From assembly GCA_000697335.1 (NCBI GenBank), contig JNEM01008436.1, positions 1 to 16,345 of the forward strand: a stretch of 16,345 nt of DNA, read 5' to 3'. Shown one piece after another: positions 1 to 9,800 of this stretch (its first letter is position 1; each line of letters starts with the position of its first letter). The notes beneath the pieces are model-generated. The model made no database searches, was not told the DNA's origin, and was given only the letters and a program-made list of their open reading frames with translations. The stretch is from Conidiobolus incongruus B7586. Its lineage: Eukaryota > Entomophthoromycota > Entomophthoromycetes > Entomophthorales > Conidiobolaceae. The position numbers were made by a program, and so were the translations under genes.

Positions 1-1932
1 GTACGTGATATTGCCGATGTTAGTAAAGCTGTAGCTCGCGGCGATTTGTCCAAAAAAGTCACTGTTGATGTCAAAGGTGAAATTCGTGACCTTAAAGATA
101 CCATTAACACTATGGTTGACCAATTACAAACTTTTGCTACTGAAGTAACTCGTGTATCACTTGAAGTAGGAACAGAAGGAAAACTCGGAGGACAAGCCAT
201 TGTCAAAGATGTAGGTGGTACTTGGAAAGATTTGACCAATAATGTCAATTTAATGGCTTCCAATTTGACTGCTCAAGTGCGTGATATTGCTACTGTTTGT
301 ACAGCTGTTGCCTGTGGTGATCTTTCTCAAAAAGTGACTGTTTCTGTTCAGGGTGAAATTCTAGAACTCAAAGTAACCATCAATACCATGGTTGACCAAC
401 TAAGAATGTTTGCAGCTGAAGTTACTCGTGTCGCACATGAAGTAGGTACAGAAGGTAAACTTGGTGCTCAAGCAGAAGTCGACGGAGTCGGAGGAACATG
501 GAAAGTTTTGACAGATAGTGTAAATACCATGGCCTCTAATCTCACAGCACAAGTAAGGGATATCGCAAATGTAAGTAAAGCCGTTGCAACTGGAGATCTT
601 TCTAAAAAGATCACAGTCAATGTCAAAGGCGAAATCCTAGACTTGAAGAACACTATTAATACGATGGTTGACCAACTGAGGACCTTTGCTACTGAAGTGA
701 CCAGAGTTTCACTCGAAGTAGGAACAGAAGGAAAACTCGGAGGTCAAGCTGTTGTTAAAGATGTAGCAGGTACATGGAAGGATCTTACAGACAATGTAAA
801 TCTTATGGCTGCCAATCTCACAAGTCAAGTACGATCAATTGCCGAGGTCACCACAGCTGTAGCAGATGGTGATTTGTCTAAAAAGATTACGGTCGATGTA
901 AAGGGAGAGATACACTTATTAAAAACAACAGTCAATTCTATGGTTGACCGACTTAGGACTTTTGCTGCAGAAGTAACAAGGGTGGCGTTCCAAGTGGGTA
1001 CCGAAGGTAAACTGGGTGTCCAAGCTCATGTCAAAGACGTCGGTGGTACATGGAAAGAATTAACAGACAATGTAAACACCATGGCTGCCAATTTAACTGC
1101 CCAAGTCAGGGATATTGCGAACGTCAGTAAAGCAGTAGCTCGAGGTGATCTCTCGAAGAAAATCACCGTTAATGTCAAAGGTGAAATGCTGGATTTGAAA
1201 AACACAATAAATACCATGGTGGATCAATTACAGACCTTTGCCACTGAAGTTACCCGTGTATCGCTTGAAGTCGGAACCGAAGGTAAATTGGGAGGTCAGG
1301 CCGTAGTCAAAGACGTTGGTGGTACATGGAAAGATCTCACAGATAACGTAAATATTATGGCTGCTAATCTTACGGGTCAAGTGCGTTCCATTGCTGCAGT
1401 AACCACTGCAGTTGCTTGTGGTGATTTATCTCGCAAAATCACAGTGAATGTTAAAGGAGAAATATTGGAGTTAAAGAATACAGTTAACTCTATGGTTGAT
1501 CAGCTACGTATGTTTGCTTCAGAAGTAACTCGTGTTGCTAGAGAAGTAGGAACAGAAGGTAAACTTGGTGGACAAGCATATGTGAAAGACGTTGGCGGCA
1601 CTTGGAAAGAATTAACCGACAATGTGAACACGATGGCTTCCAATCTTACTCTTCAAGTTAGAGATATTGCTAATGTTTGTAAAGCTGTAGCATTTGGTGA
1701 TTTATCTAAGAAGATTACTGTTAACGTTGAAGGCGAAATTTTAGATCTTAAGAATACTATCAATACCATGGTTGACCAATTAAGAATGTTTGCTTCTGAA
1801 GTAACCAGGGTTGCCCGAGAAGTAGGAACAGAAGGTAAACTTGGGGTGCAAGCCCAAGTAAAGGATGTATCAGGAACTTGGAAAGAAATTACCTACAACG
1901 TGAATACTATGGCTGCTAATCTTACTTCCCAA
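1..1932 (+). repeat. Tandem array of 276-bp (92-residue) HAMP repeat units inside the kinase gene
   Basis: Seven complete in-frame units begin at bases 1, 277, 553, 829, 1105, 1381 and 1657, each opening with a VR(D/S)IA motif; a diverged eighth HAMP starts at 1933 and runs into the kinase linker. Each unit pairs a canonical HAMP ([26 protein letters not shown]) with a divergent one ([20 protein letters not shown]). Odd units 1, 3 and 5 mostly share [14 protein letters not shown], whereas units 2 and 4 use FAAEVTRVA and units 6 and 7 [14 protein letters not shown]. Such poly-HAMP arrays act as the sensor and signal converter in this kinase family. The array continues past the left edge, so its true length is unknown. 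Confidence 0.95.
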
Positions 1933-3652
1933 GTCAGGGCATTTGCACAAATTTCTGCCGCTGCAACTGATGGTGACTTTACCCGCTTTATTACCGTTGA
2001 AGCTTCAGGTGAAATGGACTCACTTAAAACCAAGATCAATCAAATGGTATATACTTTAAGAGAAAGTATTCAAAAGAATACAATGGCTCGTGAAGCTGCT
2101 GAATTAGCCAACAGAGCTAAATCCGAATTCTTAGCCAATATGTCGCACGAAATCAGAACCCCAATGAATGGTATCATTGGAATGACCGCCTTAACACTTG
2201 AAACTGAATTAACAAGACAACAAAGAGAAAATCTTATGATTGTATCAACCATGGCCAATTCTCTCTTAACGATTATTGATGATATTTTGGATATTTCTAA
2301 GATTGAAGCTAACAAATTAGTAATGGAGCAGATCCCATTCTCTTTACGCTCAGCTGTTTTTGGCGTCTTGAAGACTTTATCAGTCAAAGCTAATCAAAAG
2401 AAACTCGATCTCATATATGACCTTGATGGCACAATACCCGATCAATTAATTGGTGATCCTCTCAGATTAAAACAAGTCATTACAAACTTAATTGGAAATG
2501 CTGTGAAATTCACAACCAAAGGAAGAGTGGTCTGTACAGCTCAAACCAAAGAAATCCATGGTGATAAAATCACTTTGCTATTCTGTGTTAGTGACACTGG
2601 TATTGGTATTGACGCTGGAAAACTCAACTTGATTTTCGACACATTCCAACAAGCAGATGGCTCAACAACTCGTAAATACGGTGGTACAGGTTTAGGCTTA
2701 TCAATCTCTAAAAGACTTGTCGTGCTAATGGGTGGTGAACTTTGGGTACACAGTGTGTTTGGCAAAGGATCTCAATTTTATTTTACTGTCCAATGTACTT
2801 TAGCCAATACTACTGTAGAGCAAGCTTGAATCGATTATCACCATATTCAACCCGTGGTGTAGTTGTTGTTGATACTAAACGATCAGATGATATACCAGAT
2901 CTAGTTCATATGCTTGAAATCCTTCAACTTCATTATGTAGTAGTCCACACCATGGAAGAAGCAGGCGTAATTGCCGCTCAAGGAACTCCCCAAGTTCCTC
3001 GTACAGATATGCTTATTGTAGATGATTTGGAAATAGTTGAAAAACTCAGAGAAATATCTAGTTTGCGATATGTTCCAATAATCTTAATGTCCCCTAATAT
3101 GCCACCTTTAGTAATAAAGTCTCCATCGAGCTTGGAATCTCATCATATATTAACCAACCCGTCCAATTCCCTGACCTGGTCAATGCCCTTTATTCTGCTA
3201 TGGAGAACTATTCGATCATTCCTTCAGATTCATCCAAAGCCAAGAAAGCACCATTGAACATTCTCCTAGCTGAAGATAATATTGTCAACCAGAAATTAGC
3301 TGTTAGAATCCTCGAAAAATTCGGACACAAAGCCACCATCGTTTCTAACGGATTACTAGCCGTTGAAGCAGTTAAAAATAACAAATATGACTTGATTTTG
3401 ATGGATGTTCAAATGCCAATCATGGGAGGTTTTGAAGCCACACAACACATTAGAAAATGGGAACCTGAATCTGGTCATAGAACGCCAATTGTTGCTTTGA
3501 CTGCCCATGCGATGATTGGAGATAGAGAAAAATGTATAGCATCTGGCATGGATGACTACGTTAGCAAACCCCTCAGATTTAACGAACTCATGGCTGCTAT
3601 CAATAAGTCAGTCACAATGAATTCAAGCTCCAAAGAAAAGGAGAGTACATAA
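1..3652 (+). CDS. NIK1: Group III hybrid histidine kinase (Nik1/Os-1 type), 5' end missing, two frame breaks
   Basis: A cytosolic osmo-stress sensor that in fungi feeds the HOG MAP-kinase phosphorelay; the family is also the target pathway of phenylpyrrole fungicides. The gene is already open at base 1, so its start lies outside the window. Counting residues from base 1: HAMP repeats 1-644, last HAMP and linker about 645-705, H-box with phosphorylated His at 716 (bases 2146-2148, NMSHEIRTP), N-box NLIGNAVKF (829-837), G1 DTGIGID (865-871) and G2 GTGLGLSI (about 894). A degenerate receiver lacking a clear phospho-Asp follows (about 2850-3200), then a full receiver (about 3255-3620) with LLAEDN, phospho-Asp in LMDVQMP (3404-3406) and Lys in SKPL (3566-3568). 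The stop is TAA at 3650-3652. The reading moves from frame 1 to frame 3 near 2800-2829 and to frame 2 near 3105-3122; each fits one missing base. Conserved sequence resumes after each, so sequence error or very recent loss is likely. Confidence 0.93.
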
Positions 3653-4412
3653 TTAATCAAATAACTCAACTAAATCAACTATATTTTTGAAATAATACTT
3701 CTTTAGATTAGTAACCAATATAAATAATACATCTAAACACCAAACTATTGTTACTATTATTTATAATTTTGTGTCACTATCTTTATTATCTTTTACAAAA
3801 TAAACTATAATCAAAAATTATACTATTATTTTAATGATCTATCAATAACCACAAATACATTGTAACAATAGATTTTTGAAATACTACAAAAGTTGATATT
3901 TAACATATCAATATATAAAATAAATATATAAAAACGAAAATCAAAATATTCTTATTAAATTAATAAAAATATATTAACAGAAATATAATCAATTTTATAT
4001 AAATTTATAAATAAAAACACTCATTTAAGCCAATAATATTAATAATCACTAAGAAAATAAAACCTGAAATATTACTTTAAAATATAATCTCAAAAATCTA
4101 ATAATGAGGGTATATTTAAATTTTATCTTAGATTATATATTGAATAAATTAACTCAAGATAATACATACCTATATTTTACAATTTTTAATTAAATAATTA
4201 AATAACTGCTGAATTTGATTTAAAGTAGCTTAAATATAGACTGTAAAATACGACAAAACTATCCAATAAATTAAAAACGAATAAAGCTGATAGAATATTA
4301 AATTCAAAAATAATACAATCATAAATAAGTTTCAACAAAACAAATACAAACACAACATTCAAACAAATATAAATCAAAATAATACTTCCCAATTAACTTT
4401 CACACAATACAA
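3653..4412. other. AT-rich intergenic gap between converging genes
   Basis: This stretch lies between the stop codons of the histidine kinase (+) and the MRG15-like gene (-), so it should hold both 3' UTRs and poly(A) sites. AATAAA occurs at 3799-3804 on the + strand, about 150 bases past the kinase stop, but in DNA this AT-rich such matches are expected by chance. I see no gene, tRNA, or clear repeat here. Confidence 0.7.
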
Positions 4413-5786
4413 TTAACTAGACGATTTTAGCTCACCAGCATCTATCCAATCTTCAGAAAAATACTCATCCTTATGGTTTTCGAGGTATCTGAAAACATTG
4501 TGAGTTAAGATTAATAATATTACAGAAAGAAATTACCTTATTAGCCTTGAATAAGTTTTTTGATGCTATCCAAATACTCAGGTTCAATATTGCATTGATT
4601 TAACAATGAAGGAAGTTCTAAAAACAACCTTAATAGATGATCCCCACCATAAAGCTGTCCTACTTCAAGAGAGCTATTTTCCTTAATAAGTTTTTCATAT
4701 TGTTCTCTCTCTTGAGGGTATAATAGTAAGACGTTTAATAGTTTGTCAAAGTATAAATAGATTCCTTCAACCATTTCATTCACATAATCAACAGGATATC
4801 TACAAAATTAATAAAATTATAAATAATAATACAAACTTAAAACCTTACTGTTTATCAGATTCTGATTGAGCTTTATTAAACTCTTGTTGATAATTAGTCA
4901 GAATTTGCTTAACATTGGGACTCTTTGGCAATTTCGTTAACTATAAAAGTGATAAAATATTAATGACTATCAGTTTACTAAGCAATATTTATAAAAGTAT
5001 TACCTTGTGATCCACAGTAATTGCTTCCCATTGATTAACTAATAAAGTTTTGAGATTATCTCCAAGCTCAAAACAAAATCCAGGATCTGACTTAGGAGGA
5101 ATAGTTTTAGATTCCATTGGTTGAACATTAGTTTGCTTAGTGTTGGTAAGAGGTTCGGGGGTTTTGTTAGAATCTTTCCTCCTCTGTAAATGCTTTGTTA
5201 ATTTAACACAAAATATTGAAGATAAGTATTTACTTTGATTTCACCCGCTCGAGTTGACGTCATCGTAGATCTTTTTGTAGTTTGAGTTTCAGAGCTGGTT
5301 TTACCCTTTTGTCTTAATCCTAATCCTTCTTTCAATTCCTTTTGTTTAGCTAATCCTTCTTCATTCCATTTAATTATTCTACTTTGAGGAACCCATTCAT
5401 CCCAACTAAATCAAATGTTGGTTTAAATACTTTAAATTTGATAAAATGATAAACATACGTATGCTTCCACCCTTTATAATGTACAAAATAATGAGTTCCA
5501 ATAGGCTTTGTTTCCTCTTCGTCTGAATTATCAGGTTGAATAAGAACTGAATCTTCGGAATCAGAACCAGTAAAATCCCTCTTTTCTAAAATCTAGAAAA
5601 ATTATGAAGAACAGTATACGAAAATAAAAAAATTTATCAATTTTTTACTTTAGCCTCGTATAATAAAGGACCATGATAGCACAATATTCTTTCATTGTTA
5701 TTATATACTAACTCAGTTTGAGAGTTGCTTTCAGAATCTGATTGCTCTGCTGTCGGTTTAGATTTTTTAGTCAAATTATTGTCCAT
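4413..5786 (-). CDS. EAF3: MRG15/Eaf3-like chromodomain and MRG-domain protein, seven exons, one frame break
   Basis: A chromatin reader; the family sits in NuA4 acetyltransferase and Rpd3S deacetylase complexes and binds methylated H3K36. ATG is at 5786-5784. Exons: 5649-5786, 5459-5592, 5234-5405, 5004-5183, 4849-4940, 4537-4799 and 4413-4488, with GT-AG introns of 48-63 bp. The N-terminal chromo barrel shows CYHGPLLYEAK (about residues 36-46), HYFVHYKGW and WDEWVP, keeping the Tyr, Tyr, Trp and Trp expected in the aromatic cage, and carries an acidic insertion (SDSEDSVLIQPDNSDEEE). A basic linker follows, then the MRG domain with ELGDNLKTLLVNQWEAIT, LPKSPNVKQIL, QLYGGDHLLRLFLELP and a last exon ending in YLENHKDEYFSEDW. 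Total coding length is 1055 bases, one short of 352 codons: exon 6 meets an in-frame TAA at 4543-4541 unless one A is added to the A6 run at 4556-4561. With that base the C-terminal helix aligns without gaps to human MRG15 as I recall it. Confidence 0.9.
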
Positions 5787-6884
5787 TATAATTTAAGTGT
5801 ATAAAAGATTGAAAATGTCGAGAAACTAATTGCAACATTTTGTAATTTTCATCCAAATGATGATATCAGTTTTTTCCATATTAGGCAAAAAGTAGTCAGT
5901 TACTGATAAAGAGTTCAGCCAATCAATTTAAGATTTGTTAATATTCAGAATAAATTGAATTAATCTTAAAGGTAGTAGCGATTAACAATAATATGAAATA
6001 CCATTAAAATTATATTTTTTTAAAAAAAAATGCAATTTGATCAAGGAAAAAGAGTTGACAAGTTGAATATATTTTTGATCATTATTCGCCGAAATTTAAT
6101 CAATCTATTCAGCGAAAATCAAAATAGAAAAATATTTGTTTCATTCAAATTGTATTTTAATAAACTATTCATGCTTTTAAAACTATTCACAATTTATTGG
6201 AATTATGAACCATCAAGATTTCAAAATAACAGATTATTTAATTATCCCAATATTGTGGTATTGTGAACTAATGATTTTTAATTCTTCACCATATCAACTT
6301 TGGATCCATATAAATTTCTCATTTTAATAATGATTCTAATTCAATTATTAATATTTTCCAAACATGAAAATTTTTGGATTATTTAATTTAAATATAGTTT
6401 TTAAATTTTTAACAAGATAATCGTATAAATATATCCATATCAAATACACAAAAACATTATATCCCCTTTTTCTTAATGGATATTCTCTTAATACATTGCT
6501 TTAATCATTTTAGTATTATCATAAATGCTTTATATCATTATATTTTATATAGAATATTCTAGTAATATTTCATTTGACAACTGATCAATATCGCAATGTT
6601 TGATTTTTTATTTATTAAGATAAACATAAAATTTTTATTAGTTTAGTGTCATTTATAAAATATGAGTATTGCAATAATTATCTCATGTACTTGATAAAAA
6701 TACCAAAATTTTCATATAGTGATGAATGAAATATTTAATTCAAATATCTTTGATTTCCAAAGTGAGAAATATGATATTTGGAATCATTATATAAAATAAT
6801 ATGTTGTAATAGTACATTTATTAAATACAGTAGTGTATATTTTGTAGACTATAAATTAGCAGCATTGGATTATTCATTTATTAT
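5787..6884. other. AT-rich intergenic gap, promoter of MRG15-like gene and 3' end of RasGEF gene
   Basis: Both flanking genes are on the - strand, so the left part should be the MRG15-like promoter and 5' UTR and the right part the 3' flank of the RasGEF gene. A small open frame at 6030-6266 (+, ATG start, 78 residues) has the F, I, L, N and K rich composition expected of chance translation of AT-rich DNA; I do not call it a gene. No RNA gene or mobile element is visible. Confidence 0.65.
5919..5923 (+). promoter_or_regulatory. CCAAT box upstream of the MRG15-like gene
   Basis: The sequence agCCAATca matches the NF-Y/HAP core and lies about 133 bases upstream of the MRG15-like ATG, a usual spacing for a CCAAT box, which works in either orientation. 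It is a five-base core in AT-rich DNA, so support is modest. Confidence 0.35.
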
Positions 6885-9800
6885 TTAAATATTCAAGTTT
6901 TTAGGCTCTAATCTCAATGATTTATGATATAGAAAATCAATATCATTACTTCCCAATCCCCTTCTGCATTTATTTATATCCAACTCATCTTGAAGTAGTT
7001 CTTGAATTTCCATTACTTCAATCAAATTATACGGGCTTTGAAAGCGAAGGATTTCTTTTATAAGGTTGAATGTTTTTATGCATTTGCTAAAGTTCACCAT
7101 CTTTGATCTGTTATGATCCATTTGTTCCATTGGATGTGGTTTGAATGCTGGATTGCCATCATCTGTAAACGTTAGATCCGTTAAATAGAGACCAAGAAAA
7201 GGTAGACAAGGAGTAGGAGAGCTTTTAACCAGATTTCGATAGGTAAAATAATTTCGATTAGTATCGGTCAGAGTCTTCAAATTATCAAATATCGAATGAT
7301 ACTTTTGATTTAGAAGTTTCCATGTCTTCTTTAGTCTTGCAATTGGAGTACTGTTTAACCCGCAGACAATGGCCATTAAAGTGTTGTAATTTCTTAAATT
7401 ACAGCATTCATCGGCTAGCTTGATATAAAACTTCAGGGTTTTAGCTCTCAACTTAGGCTGCACATCGCTAAGAATATGTCTTATAACCATATTGGTTACA
7501 TTAGTTGAAGTTTGTGACATTAATTTGATTGATTGACAGCTGGACCCTTGATTCAGCTTACTTTTCGTAAAGTCTCTGCCAAATAAGTCAAAAGGCTTAA
7601 TTTTGCAAAAGTTCTTGCATTCGAGTATTGTCAATTGTCTAGCAACTTCCACTGGATCTAGTTCCAATATGCTTAAAGAGCTATTTGATTCATCGATTAA
7701 TCGTAGTAATAAAGATTTTGTTAAAATTGGCTGTGGAGGGGTAGACGAAGATATCAATGGAGGGGGAGTAAAAAAGATACAATTTGCAGCAGTACTGTCA
7801 TTGTCTTGATGATAATTATCAGGTGCCATGAAATTCGAATTATTCTGGCTAATGAATAGCTTGCATATCTTATCCTTAATTAATGTCATAATCTTGCTCT
7901 CCTCCCATTTGAAGTTCCATCGAATCAACTCTGGGCAAAATTTACCTAGTGGATCCAAAATCACCATATCTTGATCTTCAAAGAAAAACGTCTCCAGCCA
8001 AAGCATAAAAACGGTACATACTTTCATCTGAATTGTGTGAACTTCGTCTTGAGATAAAGTTTGATTCGTTCGATCTCTTAAAACGGATTGATTACCAAGT
8101 TGAAATCTATTTATCAGTTTTGTTAACAAAATCAATGGAGTGCAAAAGCTTCTGAAGGTAAGCATAAAAGTGTTAATAAAACTAGGATCAGGTTCTAGGT
8201 TAGGGTGATGAGGAGTAAGTCTTTCAACTAAAGCATCTAGTGTTCCCATTGTAATTTGCCCTTCTTTGTTTTGTACCACATCTTCAGCAGGAGTCATATA
8301 TTGATAATAATTTTTACCTTTAACTCTAGTGGTATCTGAGAGTGATGAGAGTACGGGTGATTTTGCTGACAAGGTTGGAGATTTGGATTGAAAAGATTGA
8401 TTTAAATTAATATTACTATGGAATCGCTTTGGCCTTAAAGGAATGATTACTTCTTGAAGATCTTCAAAAGATGATTCAAAGCCATTGCTTCTTGTTATAG
8501 ATGAAAGATTATTCGTTGATTCGTACTTTCCTTTGATAAGATTAGTCAGCTTGCCTTCAACATATCCGCTACTATCTGAACTATTGAACCCTTTAGATGG
8601 ATGATAAGATCTCCCACTTGGCATTATGAAAGTCACATCTCTCTTCTTATTCCCAGACTTATTTACACCATTAGATGATGCATCAGTAGAGTTCATTAAT
8701 GGTTTAACCTGCTGCTTTGATTTGAAAATTGGTGTTATTATCGATTTCAAATTATTAGTAATGGAGCTTGATTTGGAAGTGTGAGAATACATAGAAGCAT
8801 TCGTTGGTTTCCTTGTCACCATGGTAGGAGATCCAATTGTGGGATCAACTTTTCCTAAAGAGTAATTCTTCTTCTTTAATAAAGTTTCGCCTCGATTTAG
8901 TCCTTTAGATAGAGAAGGCAAGGGTCCAATAAGCTCTTGAGCCATTTCAGTATCAATTTGAAGATTGAATCCGTCTGTAGTCGATTTGATGGTATTTTTT
9001 CCAAAATGAAGACCTAGCGTAACGTAATCGTCAACTGTAGATGAATTCAAGTCGCTTAATTCACTAGAGTCTAAACTGCTATTATAAGATGTTTCTAAAG
9101 GCGAGGTAATATTTTGAGAGCTTGTACTTATGCTTCTAAGTCTATTAGTAAACCCTCTTGATGAATTCATAGGAAAATTGGGAGACAAGGGTGATGAGCA
9201 ATGGGAATTATTGCAACTGGGTTCCTTGGAAATTTGAAATAAATTCAAAACTCTTAATTTAATGTTATGCAATTCCATGTCTTTCAATTTTCGTTGCGAT
9301 AGGGAACAGAAATTAGTGATTAAATAAGTGTCATAATCATAGTTCTTCATCAAATTCTTAGTCATCGATGTCATTTCTTCCGAAGATCTTAAGACAGAAA
9401 GTACCAAAACCATAAGATGAGGATTGCTGCTGTCTTGATTAGATTGATACATCTCTTCACAGAATGCAATTAAACTTAATAAAGATTTGTACATGTGGTT
9501 TTTTAATAAAAAAAATTGAACTAATCGCTCAGCTCGATCCTCTTCATGGACGCTGTCGGTGTATTTGAATAAGCGAATATCTTCTATAACTGATAGTAAC
9601 TGACCAACGCTCATACAATATTTTGATAATAACTGAAGCAATTCATTTGTGGATAATGGTGTCGAAGATTGTTGATTAATTACGTGAAGTAGATCACCTG
9701 CTTGGTTTACAATATTATTACTTGCCGATTCGATCAAACTAGTTAATTCTTCCTTGGCTAAATTCGTTGTTTCAATCAACTCTAGTAAAGGATAGTCTGA

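Noticed and set aside
468-1217. Antisense open frames within the HAMP array
   Set aside because: They recur with the repeat period and simply mirror the repeated coding sequence of the + strand.
2780-2830. A tiny intron as the cause of the first kinase frame change
   Set aside because: Possible GT and AG pairs there are only about 9-24 bases apart, well below the 48-63 bp of all other introns here, and the 24-base option does not correct the frame.
2790-3125. Programmed -1 frameshifting in the kinase gene
   Set aside because: The direction fits, but neither site carries an X XXY YYZ slippery heptamer, and two such events in one gene would be unprecedented for this family.
4198-4392. Hydrophobic open frame of 64 codons on the - strand that could look like a small membrane protein
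   Set aside because: It begins with TTG, not ATG; poly-AT DNA on this strand yields F, L, I and V runs by chance; and it lies just past the MRG15-like stop codon.
5255-5262. Perfect CRE octamer TGACGTCA
   Set aside because: It lies inside coding exon 3 of the MRG15-like gene, where it codes for Met-Thr-Ser; one octamer in an exon is weak evidence of a control site.
6030-6266. Open frame of 78 residues with ATG on the + strand
   Set aside because: Its composition (F, I, L, N, K) is what AT-rich DNA gives by chance, it matches no family I know, and it lies in a gap that should hold a promoter and a 3' flank.
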